This document shows, one piece after another, positions 51,101 to 63,622 of a stretch of DNA of 64,000 bases. The first letter of the stretch is position 1, and each line of letters begins with the position of its first letter. Under the pieces are notes generated by a model. The model saw only the letters and a program-made list of their open reading frames with translations. It did not search any database and had not been told where the DNA came from. The translations under genes were made by a program, and so were the position numbers. The stretch comes from Moringa oleifera (Eukaryota; Streptophyta; Magnoliopsida; Brassicales; Moringaceae), in contig JAJFZO010000579.1 in NCBI GenBank assembly GCA_021397835.1, positions 1,565,001 through 1,629,000 of the forward strand. Reading direction: 5' to 3'.

Positions 51101-51243
51101 CCGATGGTGGGGTTCATATGTTTGAGCCACTTGAATCAGAGGGCAAGTGGGGTGTTCCTCCACCTGCTGAGAATGGGTCAGCAAGTAGTGTGCCAGCTAC
51201 ACCGCCGGTTGGAGCTTCAGGCTCAGATCAAGGCCAGAGATGA
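42149..51243 (+). CDS. TPL: TOPLESS-class transcriptional corepressor
   Basis: 25 coding exons give 1135 aa (TPL is about 1131): 42149-42228, 42345-42524, 42628-42741, 42826-42984, 43452-43629, 43717-43843, 43959-44068, 44221-44386, 44511-44620, 44734-44803, 44892-44965, 45067-45162, 45261-45356, 45515-45642, 45776-46010, 46095-46253, 46339-46434, 46552-46698, 48565-48675, 48792-48971, 49054-49182, 49274-49369, 49687-49872, 49954-50120, 51030-51243. Domains: LisH at about 4-36 (SSLSRELVFLILQFLDEEKF), CTLH to about 92, an EAR-motif-binding helical region to about 185, a proline-rich linker (PFQPTPAPVPTPLAGWM from 238), KRTR at 306-309, then two WD40 propellers from about 350 (for example DDKTIKVWD, 483-491). 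Asn176, altered in the dominant Arabidopsis allele tpl-1, is intact. The protein is nuclear and bridges Aux/IAA, JAZ-NINJA and other EAR repressors to histone deacetylases. All exon phases join. TPL and TPR1 cannot be separated confidently. Confidence 0.96.
47405..47692 (+). mobile_element. 5'-truncated LINE tail in a TOPLESS intron
   Basis: Inside the 1866-bp intron 46699-48564, the frame 47423-47557 encodes 44 codons with FWVIWKERNNRAFE and LKEKW, the hallmark of the zinc-binding C terminus of plant L1-type reverse transcriptase polyproteins, and ends in TGA. It is followed by about 130 bp with GTATCACCCTTGGTGCTTTT, a form typical of plant LINE 3'UTRs, and ends near an A-rich tail at 47680-47690. 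It is in the same orientation as the host gene. Only the extreme 3' end remains. The left border is uncertain. Confidence 0.8.
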
Positions 51244-51303
51244 TGAAAATGGTTGCCAGAGAACAAGTGCTTTTACATGCTTGCTGGCCCTTTCCTAATT
51301 TAG

Positions 51304-51449
51304 GTATGTTTTGCATTTCACCAGAGGACTATATTGCTGTAAATTTCATTTACTCGACATAGCAATGTATTGGCTTTAACATATTATATACCATTTGTAC
51401 TATTGGCCTGTTCTAATTTCTTTGTTATTTGATGTGTTTCGTGTTGCAG
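51304..51449 (+). other. TOPLESS 3'UTR intron
   Basis: Strong donor TTTAG-GTATGT and acceptor GTGTTGCAG-TTTGAG flank a 146-bp T-rich intron that starts 60 bases after the stop codon. Remaining 3'UTR probably runs to about 51.8 kb. Confidence 0.6.
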
Positions 51450-51849
51450 TTTGAGGTTGAAATGTAATTTAGTGAAAGAACAAGGTGCAAAGATGTAGAT
51501 TTAACATGTTGGATCAGACAATATGTAAGGTAAATGGTGTAGGAATATTGATAGTAAAGTGTTTTTCTTTCTTTTCCCCTTTAGAAAGAAATTTTAAGGG
51601 AGGATTTTTATGTTTTTTTCCTTTTGTTCTCATCATTTTTTGTTTTTTTAAATTGTTGCATAGGAATGGTCTTCTATATATCAACTTAGAGTTTCATCTA
51701 AAATTCTGTCTATTATTTTGTCTGATTCTCTATCTGCAAAGAACCAAATTCCTTGCTTGCTTCTGTTCTGTGGGTGAGAAAAGTTCCTTTCTTTGAGGAA
51801 TTTTAGACACCACTTACTGTGGAGGGCTGTGAGCAAATCTAATCAGTAT

Positions 51850-53260
51850 TCATTTTGAGCTCATTTACAAAACTCCTACTAGAGACTAAAAGACTTATCT
51901 ACAAGGAAAGCGAGTAAGAACATTTATCCGAAGATATGATAACTTGTTTTGCTGTGTTGGTGAGGGAGGAAAATGTTGTCTGTCAATGCTGTTTAAACCC
52001 TTAAATATCTTCTCAAAGACTGACGGGGGTCTTAATAGATACCAAGAGAGTAGCAGAATGGGATTCTTAATTTGTGCCCAAAAGTACAGACCAACAGATG
52101 ATCCCTTGTCATCCAAACCATCTTAAAGAATTATTGAAACAAGGAGTAAACTTAGCCTAGAAACACATTTTGTTGTGCATGATGTGAGTGATGCAGTACA
52201 AAAAGATTGGACATTCACGATCCAAAGAAAGCATCCAAAAGCTGGAAGGTTCAAAAGAGTGAAATTTGATCCGAAATTTCTTATTACTTGAGCTCTTACA
52301 AGCTGAATCATGGCGGGACTTCAGAGGTAAAAGATTAAAAAAATTTAGAAAAAGGAATTTTTATTGAGGCTTTACAGTTCCTTTAAATGTAATGAAAAAA
52401 AGTGATCAATAGACTATGTAAACTTAGCATCAATCCAATGATTTGAGGTATTTTTTTAAAGATATTAGATAAATATATGTTTTATAAAATGAAAAATGTC
52501 TCTTTTTAAAAGGATCTGCTGTTTGTAATGACATCGCCACCATCTATTACAGTTTGACACCGATGAAGTTCATTAATGCGCAAATCACAAGGGTGAAACC
52601 TTTAAATGTGCTAACTTGAGGGGCCATGATACTATTTTTTAAACATTTACTAAATTCTATAGTTTTGAAAATAGAAATTATACTTTAATTTTACTGTCTT
52701 TATTTTTACAATTTTTTAGTATGTAATTTTTTTATATTTTATATTTATTTTTCATACTAAGATTTTATTTTAGAGTTCATTATTTTTTAAAAATATAATT
52801 GAAAGCCTTTTCCTTGAGCAAATTTGGATAATTCAGATATTTAAGAAGCACTCCAAAATTTCGGTCTACCTTTTTTTTTTTTTTTTTTAATGTTTTTAAG
52901 AATCAATGAGCAATTAACTGAATTTTTTTCTCTCGCCCAGCAGTCATGCTGCATCAACCAGTGACCTTAACTAACAATTGAATCCGTTGTGTAGATTTAC
53001 AGGACTTAATAGTTGCAACATTTTTTCTCTGATCCCAAATGAGATCACTTTAGCCTAATCAATTTTGCTTAATTGTTGAGTATACATGAGACCCTAAAGT
53101 TTCTCCCAACTTTTTGCCAATTAACTTCCAGAGGTAGAATCTGAGCCTGTTTTCAAATATGAAAACTAAATTAACATCACTGATTTGCTTTCAACGACGG
53201 CTGCTGGATCCATATGAAATTAAAAATTGTTAACCATAACGTCAATGCAAAAAGATTAAA
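51850..53260. other. convergent intergenic spacer
   Basis: Lies between the 3' ends of TOPLESS (+) and the glutaredoxin (-). 51900-52330 has moderate composition and short open frames in both directions without family resemblance. 52440-52900 is A+T-rich with a poly-T run at 52870. 52900-53260 probably includes the glutaredoxin 3'UTR. Confidence 0.5.
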
Positions 53261-53320
53261 ACAACATAACAACAGCATCCACAAGTAGAATAGTAATGAA
53301 CACAACCATTTATTATTGAC

Positions 53321-55174
53321 TCAGAGATCATCCTTACTGCTCTTAACAACACCCAACAGCGTAGCCAGTTCTCCGCTCTCATATGCTTCCACGGTATCTG
53401 AATAAAATAGACCAATCAGCCGTTGATTGTTGCTGTTCAACCACTAATTTTTCTTTCGCTCATAGAGAAAGCCGATTAAATTTGGAAAAACAGATATCAA
53501 GAGAGTGATTTACCATCGGAGCCTCCAATATGCTTTCCATTTATGAACACTTGTGGGACAGTACGCCTCCCAACTATCTCACCTAAGGCTTGCTGAATGC
53601 TCTGACCATCATCTGTAAGATACAGGATTAAAGTTCTTCAACCATAGACAAGACATGTTCAAATACACAAAACACTATCATTTTCAATTTTCCACGGAGA
53701 TCCTAGAACATTACTTACAGAGCTTTTTGTCCAAATCAAGCTACCCAGAAGCTTTAAGTTAATGTTCAATGGTTAATCATTAATGTGAGCAAATCAAGCA
53801 ACGATAGGCAGGATATATATGTCAGACTGTGGTAATGCGACACATACACACTTACAAATTCTCAACTTTTCACCAAGGCTGTAGAACATAGCTTATCAAG
53901 CTTTGTCAAGATCAAGCTAATCCAGATGCTTTTAGTTTTATATATATATTTGCTAATCATGAATGTCAGCAGATGAACCGCCACAGGTCAGATAAAATGA
54001 CTTACTGTCACAGTCTGCTAAATGCTAAAAGCCAAAACCCAAACAACAAGTTTGAGAAATTGAAGCAAGAGGATTCAACATATTTTGAACCGGCAAACCA
54101 ATTCACTAGGCTATTTAATTGCTTTCATTGTTAGCTTTCTCCCTAGACCAGGTTATTATTTCATCCAATCTCATATTTTCAACAGCTTCATAAACTACTT
54201 GCAACTTATCAATAAGATATTTGTGAACAAACCTCTCTCATCAAGCTCAACAACATGTGGAACCTGATCCAACTCTTTGAAAACAAATTTTGCCTTCCTA
54301 CAATACCTGTAGAATAGCATGGTTTGTAAGCCAATGATCTCATATACATATTAAGCCAAAAACAAAGGGAAATGGCAGCTATTCTTGATTTCAGGGGTAA
54401 GTTGCTAATGAAGAAAAAATAATAAATATTGGTACAAGTTGTGATTCTCAATGTCAATAAAAAAGGGGGTTTCTTCTCCTTAAGTCTCTGTTATCACAAA
54501 CGTATTCATTCAAATTATGGCTTGAAGTGTCAGCAGATAAGGAGGTTTTGCTCTTCATTTCCATGGAAAATTAACAAATTTATTTAGAAGAGAAACATAA
54601 AATTGCCAACTATATTGCTAAATGAATTTCATAGAAGGTAGAAGCCCTTATTTCAAATAGGTCTCACGTAATCAGAATCAAAATTCTAGGCGGCGTACAC
54701 AGCTAAATCTCACACTACTGAGAAATTAACATTGATGAGGGATATATAATTGGGGATGCCAGTTTCTAAGGGAAACGCATACAAGAACGCGAAGAGAAAA
54801 TTAAAAAAAGGAAAAATGCAACATCCCTAAATTCCAAAACAAGTCCAGAGACGTCCTTGGGATCATGAGCTGAAACTGTCCTTCACTATCATAAAGCTAA
54901 AATATCTATCAATTTGCAGATCAAGCAGGGGTTCACAAAGTGATTGTTCAAAAACAAAAAGGAAAAAGAAAAGAAAGCAGAGAAGAGAGAGAGAGTCGTA
55001 CGGGCAATAGGACTTGGAGAAAATGACAATCTTGTGGGAAGAGATGGTCTTCTTGACAAAGGCAGCTTCTGGGGATGTGGCGATCGATGTCCAAGAGAAA
55101 CAAGCCGCAATTATTGCTGTCACCACTAACATTGAGATCAGAAATGAGGGCGTGGCTGATCTGGTTGCGCCCAT
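53321..55174 (-). CDS. GRXC4: CPYC-type glutaredoxin with N-terminal signal sequence
   Basis: Exons 55174-55002, 54306-54233, 53612-53514 and 53397-53321 give 140 aa. Residues 12-30 are hydrophobic ([19 protein letters not shown]), a signal peptide or anchor that places it in the secretory pathway. The glutaredoxin fold follows: active site CPYC at 57-60, with the first intron splitting the Pro58 codon; RRTVP at 98-102 with the cis-proline; and GGSD at 112-115 for glutathione binding. Class I glutaredoxins reduce protein disulfides and glutathione mixed disulfides using GSH. GRXC3 and GRXC4 of Arabidopsis share this layout; wording around [16 protein letters not shown] resembles GRXC4 more, as I remember it. 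The ATG at 55174 is the only start giving the signal segment. Confidence 0.93.
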
Positions 55175-56300
55175 CGGACCAGGTCGTCAATCAATCTACC
55201 TGCAAGAGGGGGGAACTTCCTCAGGGACAACGGTAGCTAAGTCACTAAGCAACTTAAAACTTTGAGCAGTTGATGCGAGTACAATATATTGAGATGACAC
55301 CACTGAATTCACAAAATCCATCAAAGGTTTGACATGTACGTCATGTGAACAATCACTTGTAATCCATTTTTGCTTGCAGAAATATCTTTATTTTGTTTGT
55401 GATATTATATTATATTTTAATTATAAAATATATTTTTAAAAATAATTAAAATCACTAACTTATGATTATTTATTTATTCATACTTTTAATTGAATATAAG
55501 AAAATCTCAAAAGAGAGTAAAAATACCATTCTTCCCTTGAAAAAGAAAAGTCACTTTTTTTTGTGAAGTATTTTTTTAAATCGAAATATAGATTAAAATT
55601 AAACAAATAATTTTGTATATTTTAAATTGAATATTTTTAAAATCAAATCGATCATTAAAGGATTAAAAATTAAACTCCCGTTGAAATTCAAGTTTAATAT
55701 ATGTTACTAAAATAAATAATATAAAAGTGAAAATAAGAATAAAAAATAATTGTTTTTATTTTTTACTTTAAAATGACATCAGTTTGATGATTTACATAAA
55801 TCAAAACAAATTTTCTTTTAAAATAAGACAAAATAAATGATTAAAAATTCAATTCATGATTTAACTGATTAATTCTATCCTGATTTTAAACTCGTTGCCT
55901 AAGCTTTGGTCCAACACTGCTTATCTTCATCTTCCTCCAGATAAGAAAAGTAGCCCAAAAAACTGGACAGATAACAGTCCAACTTTTTACCCATTAGAGA
56001 AAATTTAGAAATTCTGACAAGTTTAATAATTTTTTGCACCACCTTGTTCATTTAACAATAAAGAGTATCATTCAATGAAACAAATCATCCTACAGGACAA
56101 AATACAAGCTGAAACAAAACTATTTATCAGCATAGTTGTTTAACCTTTATAGATTCAGACTAAAGATTGAATGGACTGATCCAGTAACATATCAAGTCAA
56201 AAGCACCAAAACTGCTTTTAAACTAAAGGATTTACAGTTTTGCTTTTACATTTCAGGGACTACTAGCAATCCCACAAGACATATATGGGCCAAAACAAGA
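55175..56300. other. spacer between glutaredoxin promoter and DOT2 3' end
   Basis: 55175-55330 is the glutaredoxin leader/promoter side. 55380-55860 is A+T-rich, non-coding and repeat-like. 55880-56300 has moderate composition and may hold the end of the DOT2 3'UTR. No gene seen. Confidence 0.5.
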
Positions 56301-56416
56301 TTCGGACCGGCATTTTTATCCTTTCAGCAATGAAACTTGTACCAAGAGAGACCGAATGGCAGATACTGGGGACTGGAACTGGCTTCCCAACAGATTTGCC
56401 TCCTTGCTGTTCTTAC

Positions 56417-56659
56417 CTGCAGAAAATAGACAGATAAAGTAAATAAGATACATTCTCTCTTTACCATTCTACATTATCCATCCAACTTCCGAATTTTTGC
56501 AGATCAGGTGATTTATGAATAAAAGAAAAGCTTATGCACTGTTGTTTCCACAAAACACATGTAGACCTTATAACATTGTAATTAAGAGAAAATAATAGAA
56601 TAAATCATTGATATACTTCTTGTCTTTAGCAAAGAATACCTTTCAGCATGCTTGCATAC
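56417..56659 (-). other. probable DOT2 3'UTR intron
   Basis: On the minus strand a donor CTG-GTATGC (starting at 56659) lies 25 bases after the stop codon, and a strong acceptor TTTTCTGCAG-GTAAG ends at 56417. The following segment, 56416 down to about 56300, is exon-like in composition. Confidence 0.5.
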
Positions 56660-56684
56660 CAGCAGGTACTTGCAAGAACAAATT

Positions 56685-58753
56685 TCAGGTCTTTGGTTTC
56701 TTCAGTGTGCCCATGTTGCCAGGCTCAGCCTTCCGCTTTATCCCCAAGAAATGTTCAACCTAACATACGTGCAGAAAAATATTTTTGTTATTTTAAAAAA
56801 GAAGGAAATGATGCAATCATCTTTGTACTTGATGCTACTCATAATCCTTGTTATGATTTATAAATTGTTGTTGGACAAGAAACAAGAGAAAATAAAATTA
56901 AATTAAATTAAGAATTCTACAACCATGGTAATACAGCAGCACCAATCCACCTTACCAAGTGCGAGCATCAAAGAATAGATAGCGGCAAGATATCATCCAC
57001 AATCATAATTTTATTATAAAATAAATGGAGAGGGACTTGCTAGTAGAGTCACAGTGGAATATTTCGTTCCTTCCCTCTTGTCCAGCACACAGGGCTTGCG
57101 TATCTGGTATGCATTAGCATGTCTAATTGGTGCCCATAGCTCTCATATGGCTCCAAGAAATGAATGTGTCAAATTTGCATGCATTTGTACAGATGCACTT
57201 ACAAGAAAAAAGAAACAGGGAAAGGTCAACTACAGTGAATCACCAATCATTTTTCTTTTTTAATAGAAACACGTACAATCATATTACTATAATAGCACCA
57301 AAAGGGTGTCCCTCATTTACAAGTATAATATACCTATTTAGAGACAAAGAATTCATTGAATTCCATTAAATCATCCTCATTTACATAATTTGCCCCCTTA
57401 ACCCAAGTTCCTAGTATTCTAATCCATCTCTCTCTAAACAAAAAATCTGCTGGTATGGTGATACAAATTAAATCTGCCAGCACATTAAATTTAAAGAGCT
57501 GGTGAAGGTTCAGTTTCAAGGGAGGAAAACAACCACCCACCCACACTTGAGATCAACAACCTCAACCTGCATGGTTTCTATAAAGCCCAAGAACAAACCA
57601 CCACCTTTCAAAAACCAAATAATAAATACCAACAAGATCAGCTCCAAACCTTGTGGTTCATCAATTACCAAAGAATCATATATGAGTGGCACACAAATTT
57701 CTAGAAACGAAATTAATAAAAAATTATCTTCAAAACCAAATTTTTTATCATCTCAACTGAAACCAGTTTAAATGGAATGAAGTTGCTTAGAAAGATTTAT
57801 TGAAAAGAGAAGATATTAAAAAATAAAATAAAATAATCCCATGTTCTCCTTATTCCCTTAATTTCTAATCGAGTGCACTGAAAGCATGATAAAGTAAGAT
57901 AAAACCAAATCAGCAAAGCCAATTTGAATGTATTGCTCAGGTTCGATCAGCAAATCCTTACCTTTCATCCATGGAACTTTTAATATTGAACAATTCCATC
58001 AGATCCAATCAGTATTAGGTCCACCCAAGGAGACTCAAATCTAACATACCTTAAATTGAAAAGAAAAGGCCAAAATTCACATGCATAGATCATGTGCCTT
58101 GCTGTGAGTCCACCTCTGAATGCATGCAATCCAAGTCTAAAACTAAATAATCGGTGGCATCATTGATATGGTTGCATGGACCCACAAGCAGATGAGGATG
58201 GGATCAAGGAAAAAAGATGGTTTCAACAGTATTATCTGGTGCAAATACAGAAAGACCATATCATAGTGAATGTAAACAGAAACTTCTGATAAAAATGAAC
58301 GCACAAAGAAACCATGACATCCAACTCCCAAGTTCTTCTACAGAACCTAAAACCTTTTCTGGTATATATTCAAACCTTAAAATTTCACTTTCTTCAAAGT
58401 TAAGACCATAATGTGCACCTAGCAGGTAATCAATCTATTTCACATCAGTTTGATTTATTATTGTAAATGTGGTTTACAATTTGTCACATGCAGAATTTGT
58501 TGATGACATTATTTCTTGGTCAGTTAAATCCTTTTAGATAATGGGTTAGTTGTCGTAGGGCACAGAAGGGGAGGAAGAGGATGGGGGCAGGGAGAGAGAA
58601 AATTTACTTCCTGATATATCTATGCTTAAGGTTTAAAACCTTAATAAAACCCTAATAAAGTGCTAAATAAGTCTTAGAGAAGGTAACATGACAGACAATC
58701 GAGCACTATGAATCTTGAATTGAAACATCATATACATCACCAGCAATAAGCAC

Positions 58754-58788
<35 letters not shown>

Positions 58789-61700
58789 GTTAAAAGAGGA
58801 CCTCTCACGATATGCAACCACAACAGAGAAAAAGAGCCACTTGTTTGTAACCCATTGTTCATGCATACGTGTCTATCTAAATGTAAGAAACAAAAAGGCA
58901 AAAAGAGAGTCTCATATATCAACCAAATACCTCATAACACATCCACACAGATAATGAAACACAGGATGCCTCATTGCCCATTAGTATATCAGTTATTCTA
59001 TAAATTCATGAAATAGAGAAGTCGACTGACCTTTTTATCACCAAGCATTGGTGTCAAGCTCCCTGGTGCATCCTTCTCAACAGTAGCAAACCCACTGCTA
59101 GGATCACTAGTTTGACTGGACAAAACAAAGAAACAAAGAATGCTTAATAAATGAGTATGGTAATGCAGGGAAAAAGCAAGAAACAAATTGGTGTGCTTCA
59201 TTTTCAAGCAAAAACAAGTTCTCCAGAGTTCAGTGTAAACAAATTCACCATCCTGTCACAACTGATAGCTTGTTACTGCCTGCATGCCAGAAGTATGGGC
59301 TGACACCAATCAGTACCAAGGGCAGATTGGCTTAAGTCACATGAAGGACGAGGTTTAACGAATAGAAGCACATGAATCGATGCAAGTTATCAGAGGCTTT
59401 CACCACTCAAAAGGTAGAATATTCCTCAAAAAGACCACAGTTTTCCCCAACGGAATCATACAGAGAATTCACAGAGACTTGACAAATGAGACCCCATCCC
59501 TTAAAGGAATTTTAACACAAATACGAAAATCATCATTTATAGTTAGTAGGACCCAATACTAAACCAGATTTTTCAATCAAATAAGCAAATAGTAAAAGCA
59601 GAATTAAGCTTAATGGCATAAAAGGGGGCATGGAGACATCTGATAGAATCATGAATTGTGCCAAGGTAGTTCTTAGACAGTTACAAGAAAGGCAGTCATG
59701 TCAGTTTTCAGTTTCCAGCATTATAGTTAGTTAGGATTAGGTTTGATGTTTAAAGAATAAAGAATAAAAAGTGGAGGATATAGGAAAGAGCCTTGGTTTT
59801 CTCTTAAGAGTAACACCAGGTTAGATCTGAATCCAAGCAGAAGAATCCTATAATTTTCATGGAGACAACAAAGTTTAGAGTTAAAGGTAGAGATAACCTA
59901 AAAAGAACAACAGAAAGAAGGGAGAAGAACAAACACTGGGGATACAGGCCTCCAGATGATTGAAGTGCAAAATTCCAATAATATGCCTGACTAGATATCA
60001 CATCAGAGTTACCCCAACCACACCATCAGCCAATAAGTCAACGAAACTATCATTGCTTCTAACATATCCAGCCAATCCGCAATCAAATAACACCAAAGAA
60101 ATATATGCAAATAGTTCAGGCACTAGCATAACATAGAAGTACGAAATGACCAGGCACCCAATAAGCAAACTCACAAACCCAAAAAAAAAAAAAAAGAGAA
60201 GAAACTAATGGTACCAACATGAAAATGAATGTTCCTACATATATACAGATATCTGCCAGGGATTAACTCAAAAAAGTACATGTAGCTTTCTTTTTCCTTT
60301 TATTCCTTTTGGGGTGATAAAAAGGTAGGCGAACTCGGACACCTACCATAATTATGCCCTCAATATGTTATGACCAAAATCATTCTTAATGTCTTAAATT
60401 ACTTTTATTTAACCACCATTAACCAATATCTAGAAAGAATAAAAGAAACAGAACATAAAACATACCCAGGTTTAACATGACCACTGAGGACAAGGTAGGG
60501 TGTTTTGAGACGAGCTTGAGCTTCTCTCATCCTCTCCACGGAAAGTGATGGAGTATCTGAATTCTTCATTTGTTTTAACTTTAATTCTTCCTGGAATTGT
60601 TTCATACGCTTTTCTTGTTTCATTTTTCCAGGCCCTTTTCCATGAAACTTGTGAGAAATCATTCGAAATGCTTCCTTGGGAGTAATCTGGTAAGAAATGG
60701 AAATAACTCAGGACTTGAAATATAAAGCATCCAAACATTTAGTCCACATATGCCTATCACAAATCATAAAAGAAAAATAGACATAAATATGACCACAGAA
60801 AAGACTGAATAAGACAATCTCCTACTTCAACTATAAGTCAAGCTAGTGCAATGTCTTACTCATTAAACCACTCATTAGATATGCTAACACCAACAAACAA
60901 ATTGAACATATACTTCCGGCTTTAACCACATAACAGAAATGCCGACGTGAAATTTTCAACGTTGGCAAAAAGCGCTTAGAAACCCCTTCCGTCAAAACTT
61001 AGTAAAATTATTCTTAACACTTAAATTATCTTCAATGTTGGATCCCATTTTACAAATTCTTTTGATATCATAAATTGTATCACAGTACATTTCTTTAGGA
61101 GATTCATGTTGATAAGATTTTTAGATGCCAAATAAAAGGAAATCAAATGGGTCTCCAGTTTACATGATGAAATATCTCACTCTAATTTGTGAGTTCCATC
61201 TGTTCTATAATTTAATAAAAGAGTTACTGTCTAGTTGTTGACTACATAGCTTAGAAGACCTACACTTCCCAATGCTTTCTTTATGTGCATGCAACAAACT
61301 GGCTCCCATCTTTCAAGGTAGATATTCAATATAGTGGCAAACTAATTATAAAGATATGTGTAACAGGCGCAAGATACGACTCTATCAGGAAAAGTGAAAT
61401 TGGCAATCTCCAAATGGGACAGGCATAGAGTCATATTATTTGTGAGATGTACAACAATATTATAAAGAGGAGAAAGTTAAAAGAAATTGATAGATCAAGT
61501 ACTCACGATTCGTCCAAATTCATCAGTCCTCTCAATGCGAATCTCCTTAAATCTATCACTACCTCCGTCATTATCTACAATGCCAACAAGTTTGCTTTTC
61601 TTCTTGTCCATGTTTCTACCACCCCATTCAATACTTTCTTTTAGAGTTCCTCGCTCTTTCAGCAGCTTCAGTGCACCTGATAATCCTCTGCCAACTGCAG

Positions 61701-63622
61701 CCTCATGAATGGTTTCGTCAAGAACTATCTTGTCCTTATCCTCTTCAGCAGGGCTTTCAGCATTATCGCTGTCTTTAACTTCTGTCCACCCACCACCCTC
61801 ATCCTTTCTTTCTTCATCAGAAACTCTTGGTGCTTCATCTTCATCATCGAAAACATCTTCACCTTCAGGCTTGTGGGCCTCTGAGAGTGATATTAACATA
61901 GAAGGTCAATTAAAAATGAAGGAAGAATATAGAGTTTTGAACTTTAGATAATTAAGGAATTTTAAGAGAACTAGGAAATTTGTTACAAGATATGAAGTTG
62001 CATATTAACAGCAGATCTAGACTTTCAAGCTCATACAAAAAGCTCACAATTCAAAATAAAGGTGAGAATGTATCTTATGGTGAGCAGACAATGAGACAGG
62101 ACAACTTTAACAGAGGACAATAATTCCAATGAAAGATGGTGACTGCACATCTAGATCTAACCAGAGACAGGTTGGCCACCATCTGATAACAAGATACTAA
62201 TTAGCAAGAAACATAAAATAAATGAATATAATACTTACAAAGCGTATAAGCTACTTTTAATTCCATCATGAAATGTTAAGCTTGGAAAATCAAAAGTAGC
62301 ACAAGCTGATGTTAATAGCAAGAAACTAACCTTCATCAAGCTGGAGACCCCAGACAAACTCTTCCATCTCTGTAAAGACGACTTTATTTTCTTGTGTCTC
62401 TCCAATGCGGTGGTGTTGATCATCTGCATTTTGCTGGCTGGTGGTGGAGGTCGCAAGAAGTGCAATTGCTTGAGGACCAGATGCTGCCTCGTCTTGCTTT
62501 TTAAGAGCTAATTTCCTTGCTCTTTCTAAGGACTTATAAAGATCATCATCATCTGCAAAAACTCTGTTTTCATCATCCTCCAATTTAACAGTAAGAGTTT
62601 GCTCCAATCGCAGTGATTTAGATGCCTCATCTGCTTTAGCATACGCTGTCTGGTATGCATTTTTCCGCATTTCAGCCTCAGATCTCTCTTGATCCTCTCT
62701 AATAGCTTGCATTTTCCCATCATTTCGAGAACCTAGATCCCCAGCTCCCAATCCTGTAGCAAGAGCTTCAGCTTCAAGTGCATCAATATCCAACTTCTCT
62801 TTCTTCCTCAAGGATTTCTTTTTCTTGGGCTTTTTAAATTGAAGCATTTCTTCATGAGTGTAGTAATCTGACAAGTTCTTGGCAGATGAGGTTAGATCTT
62901 CAAAGCGATTGTTTACAGGACCTTCTATTCTTCTACGTAGCTGACAATCAATTTACAAAAGAAAATTAGCCCATTAATAAAATAATACTGACCATACTCC
63001 TCATTACTAGTTCTAGACTAATTCACAAGGATGATCAAACTACCTCCTCCAGTTTCTTCTCTGCTTCACCACTAATGCGGCCCCTTTGGTCCAGACTTAC
63101 CCCCTGAAAATAACTATCTATTAGAAATAACATGTCCACAAATTCTCACATTCAACAACTTTCTCTGATAAACATATAAGAAGTAGCTCAGACCTCTTCT
63201 GCAGCTGGATCATCATACTGTGGAAGTATCTTCTTCTCTGAACCAGGATCATCATTAAACCTAAAACAACACACTAATAATTAATCAACAATTTCTTGCA
63301 TGCTTATAAAACATTTTAGAATAATCTTCCACTTACTTATCATCATATATCCCTGTTTTCTTTTTTGCAGCCTTGTAAGCCTCATTACGTCGCTTCTGCT
63401 CTCCAATTTCCACATTCTCAAGCATATCAACCTCTGTCAGACAAGATTGTCACATCATCTTGGCAAACAAACCTGAAGTATAAAACAGCAATACCAAATG
63501 ATGCTCACCATCATTAATGTCGCCATCAGCAAGGATATTCTGATCTTTGAGTGTCAAAACAACTGCTCCACCTTCCATTACTTTGTCTAGGCCATGAAGA
63601 ATTTTGACTCCAGCAAGATTAG
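56685..63622 (-). CDS. DOT2: SART1/Snu66-family spliceosomal protein DOT2 (MDF), 3' part
   Basis: Nine exons, 63622-63509, 63433-63337, 63260-63194, 63103-63044, 62940-62331, 61880-61507, 60686-60466, 59115-59031 and 56759-56685, encode the last 566 aa; the N-terminal part lies beyond 64000. Landmarks are GLDKVMEGGAVVLTLKDQ, ILPQYDDP, SLDQRGRISGEAEKKLEE, a lysine-rich KKKKSLRKKEK with long charged coiled-coil, TDEFGRI then TPKEAFRMISHKFHGKGPGK, and the C-terminal FLGIKRKAEPG. This is the SART-1 family (human SART1, yeast Snu66), a U4/U6.U5 tri-snRNP component needed for pre-mRNA splicing in the nucleus. The Arabidopsis gene, DEFECTIVELY ORGANIZED TRIBUTARIES 2 / MERISTEM-DEFECTIVE (At5g16780), is required for meristem and vein development. 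All phases join and the stop TGA is at 56687-56685. The last intron is long (2271 bp). Confidence 0.94.
58757..58784. repeat. (AT)n microsatellite in DOT2 intron
   Basis: About 14 AT units within the last DOT2 intron. Confidence 0.85.

Noticed and set aside
54944..55265. Plus-strand open frames opposite glutaredoxin exon 1
   Set aside because: Antisense shadows of the glutaredoxin exon and its leader; splice sites and CPYC motif are on the minus strand.
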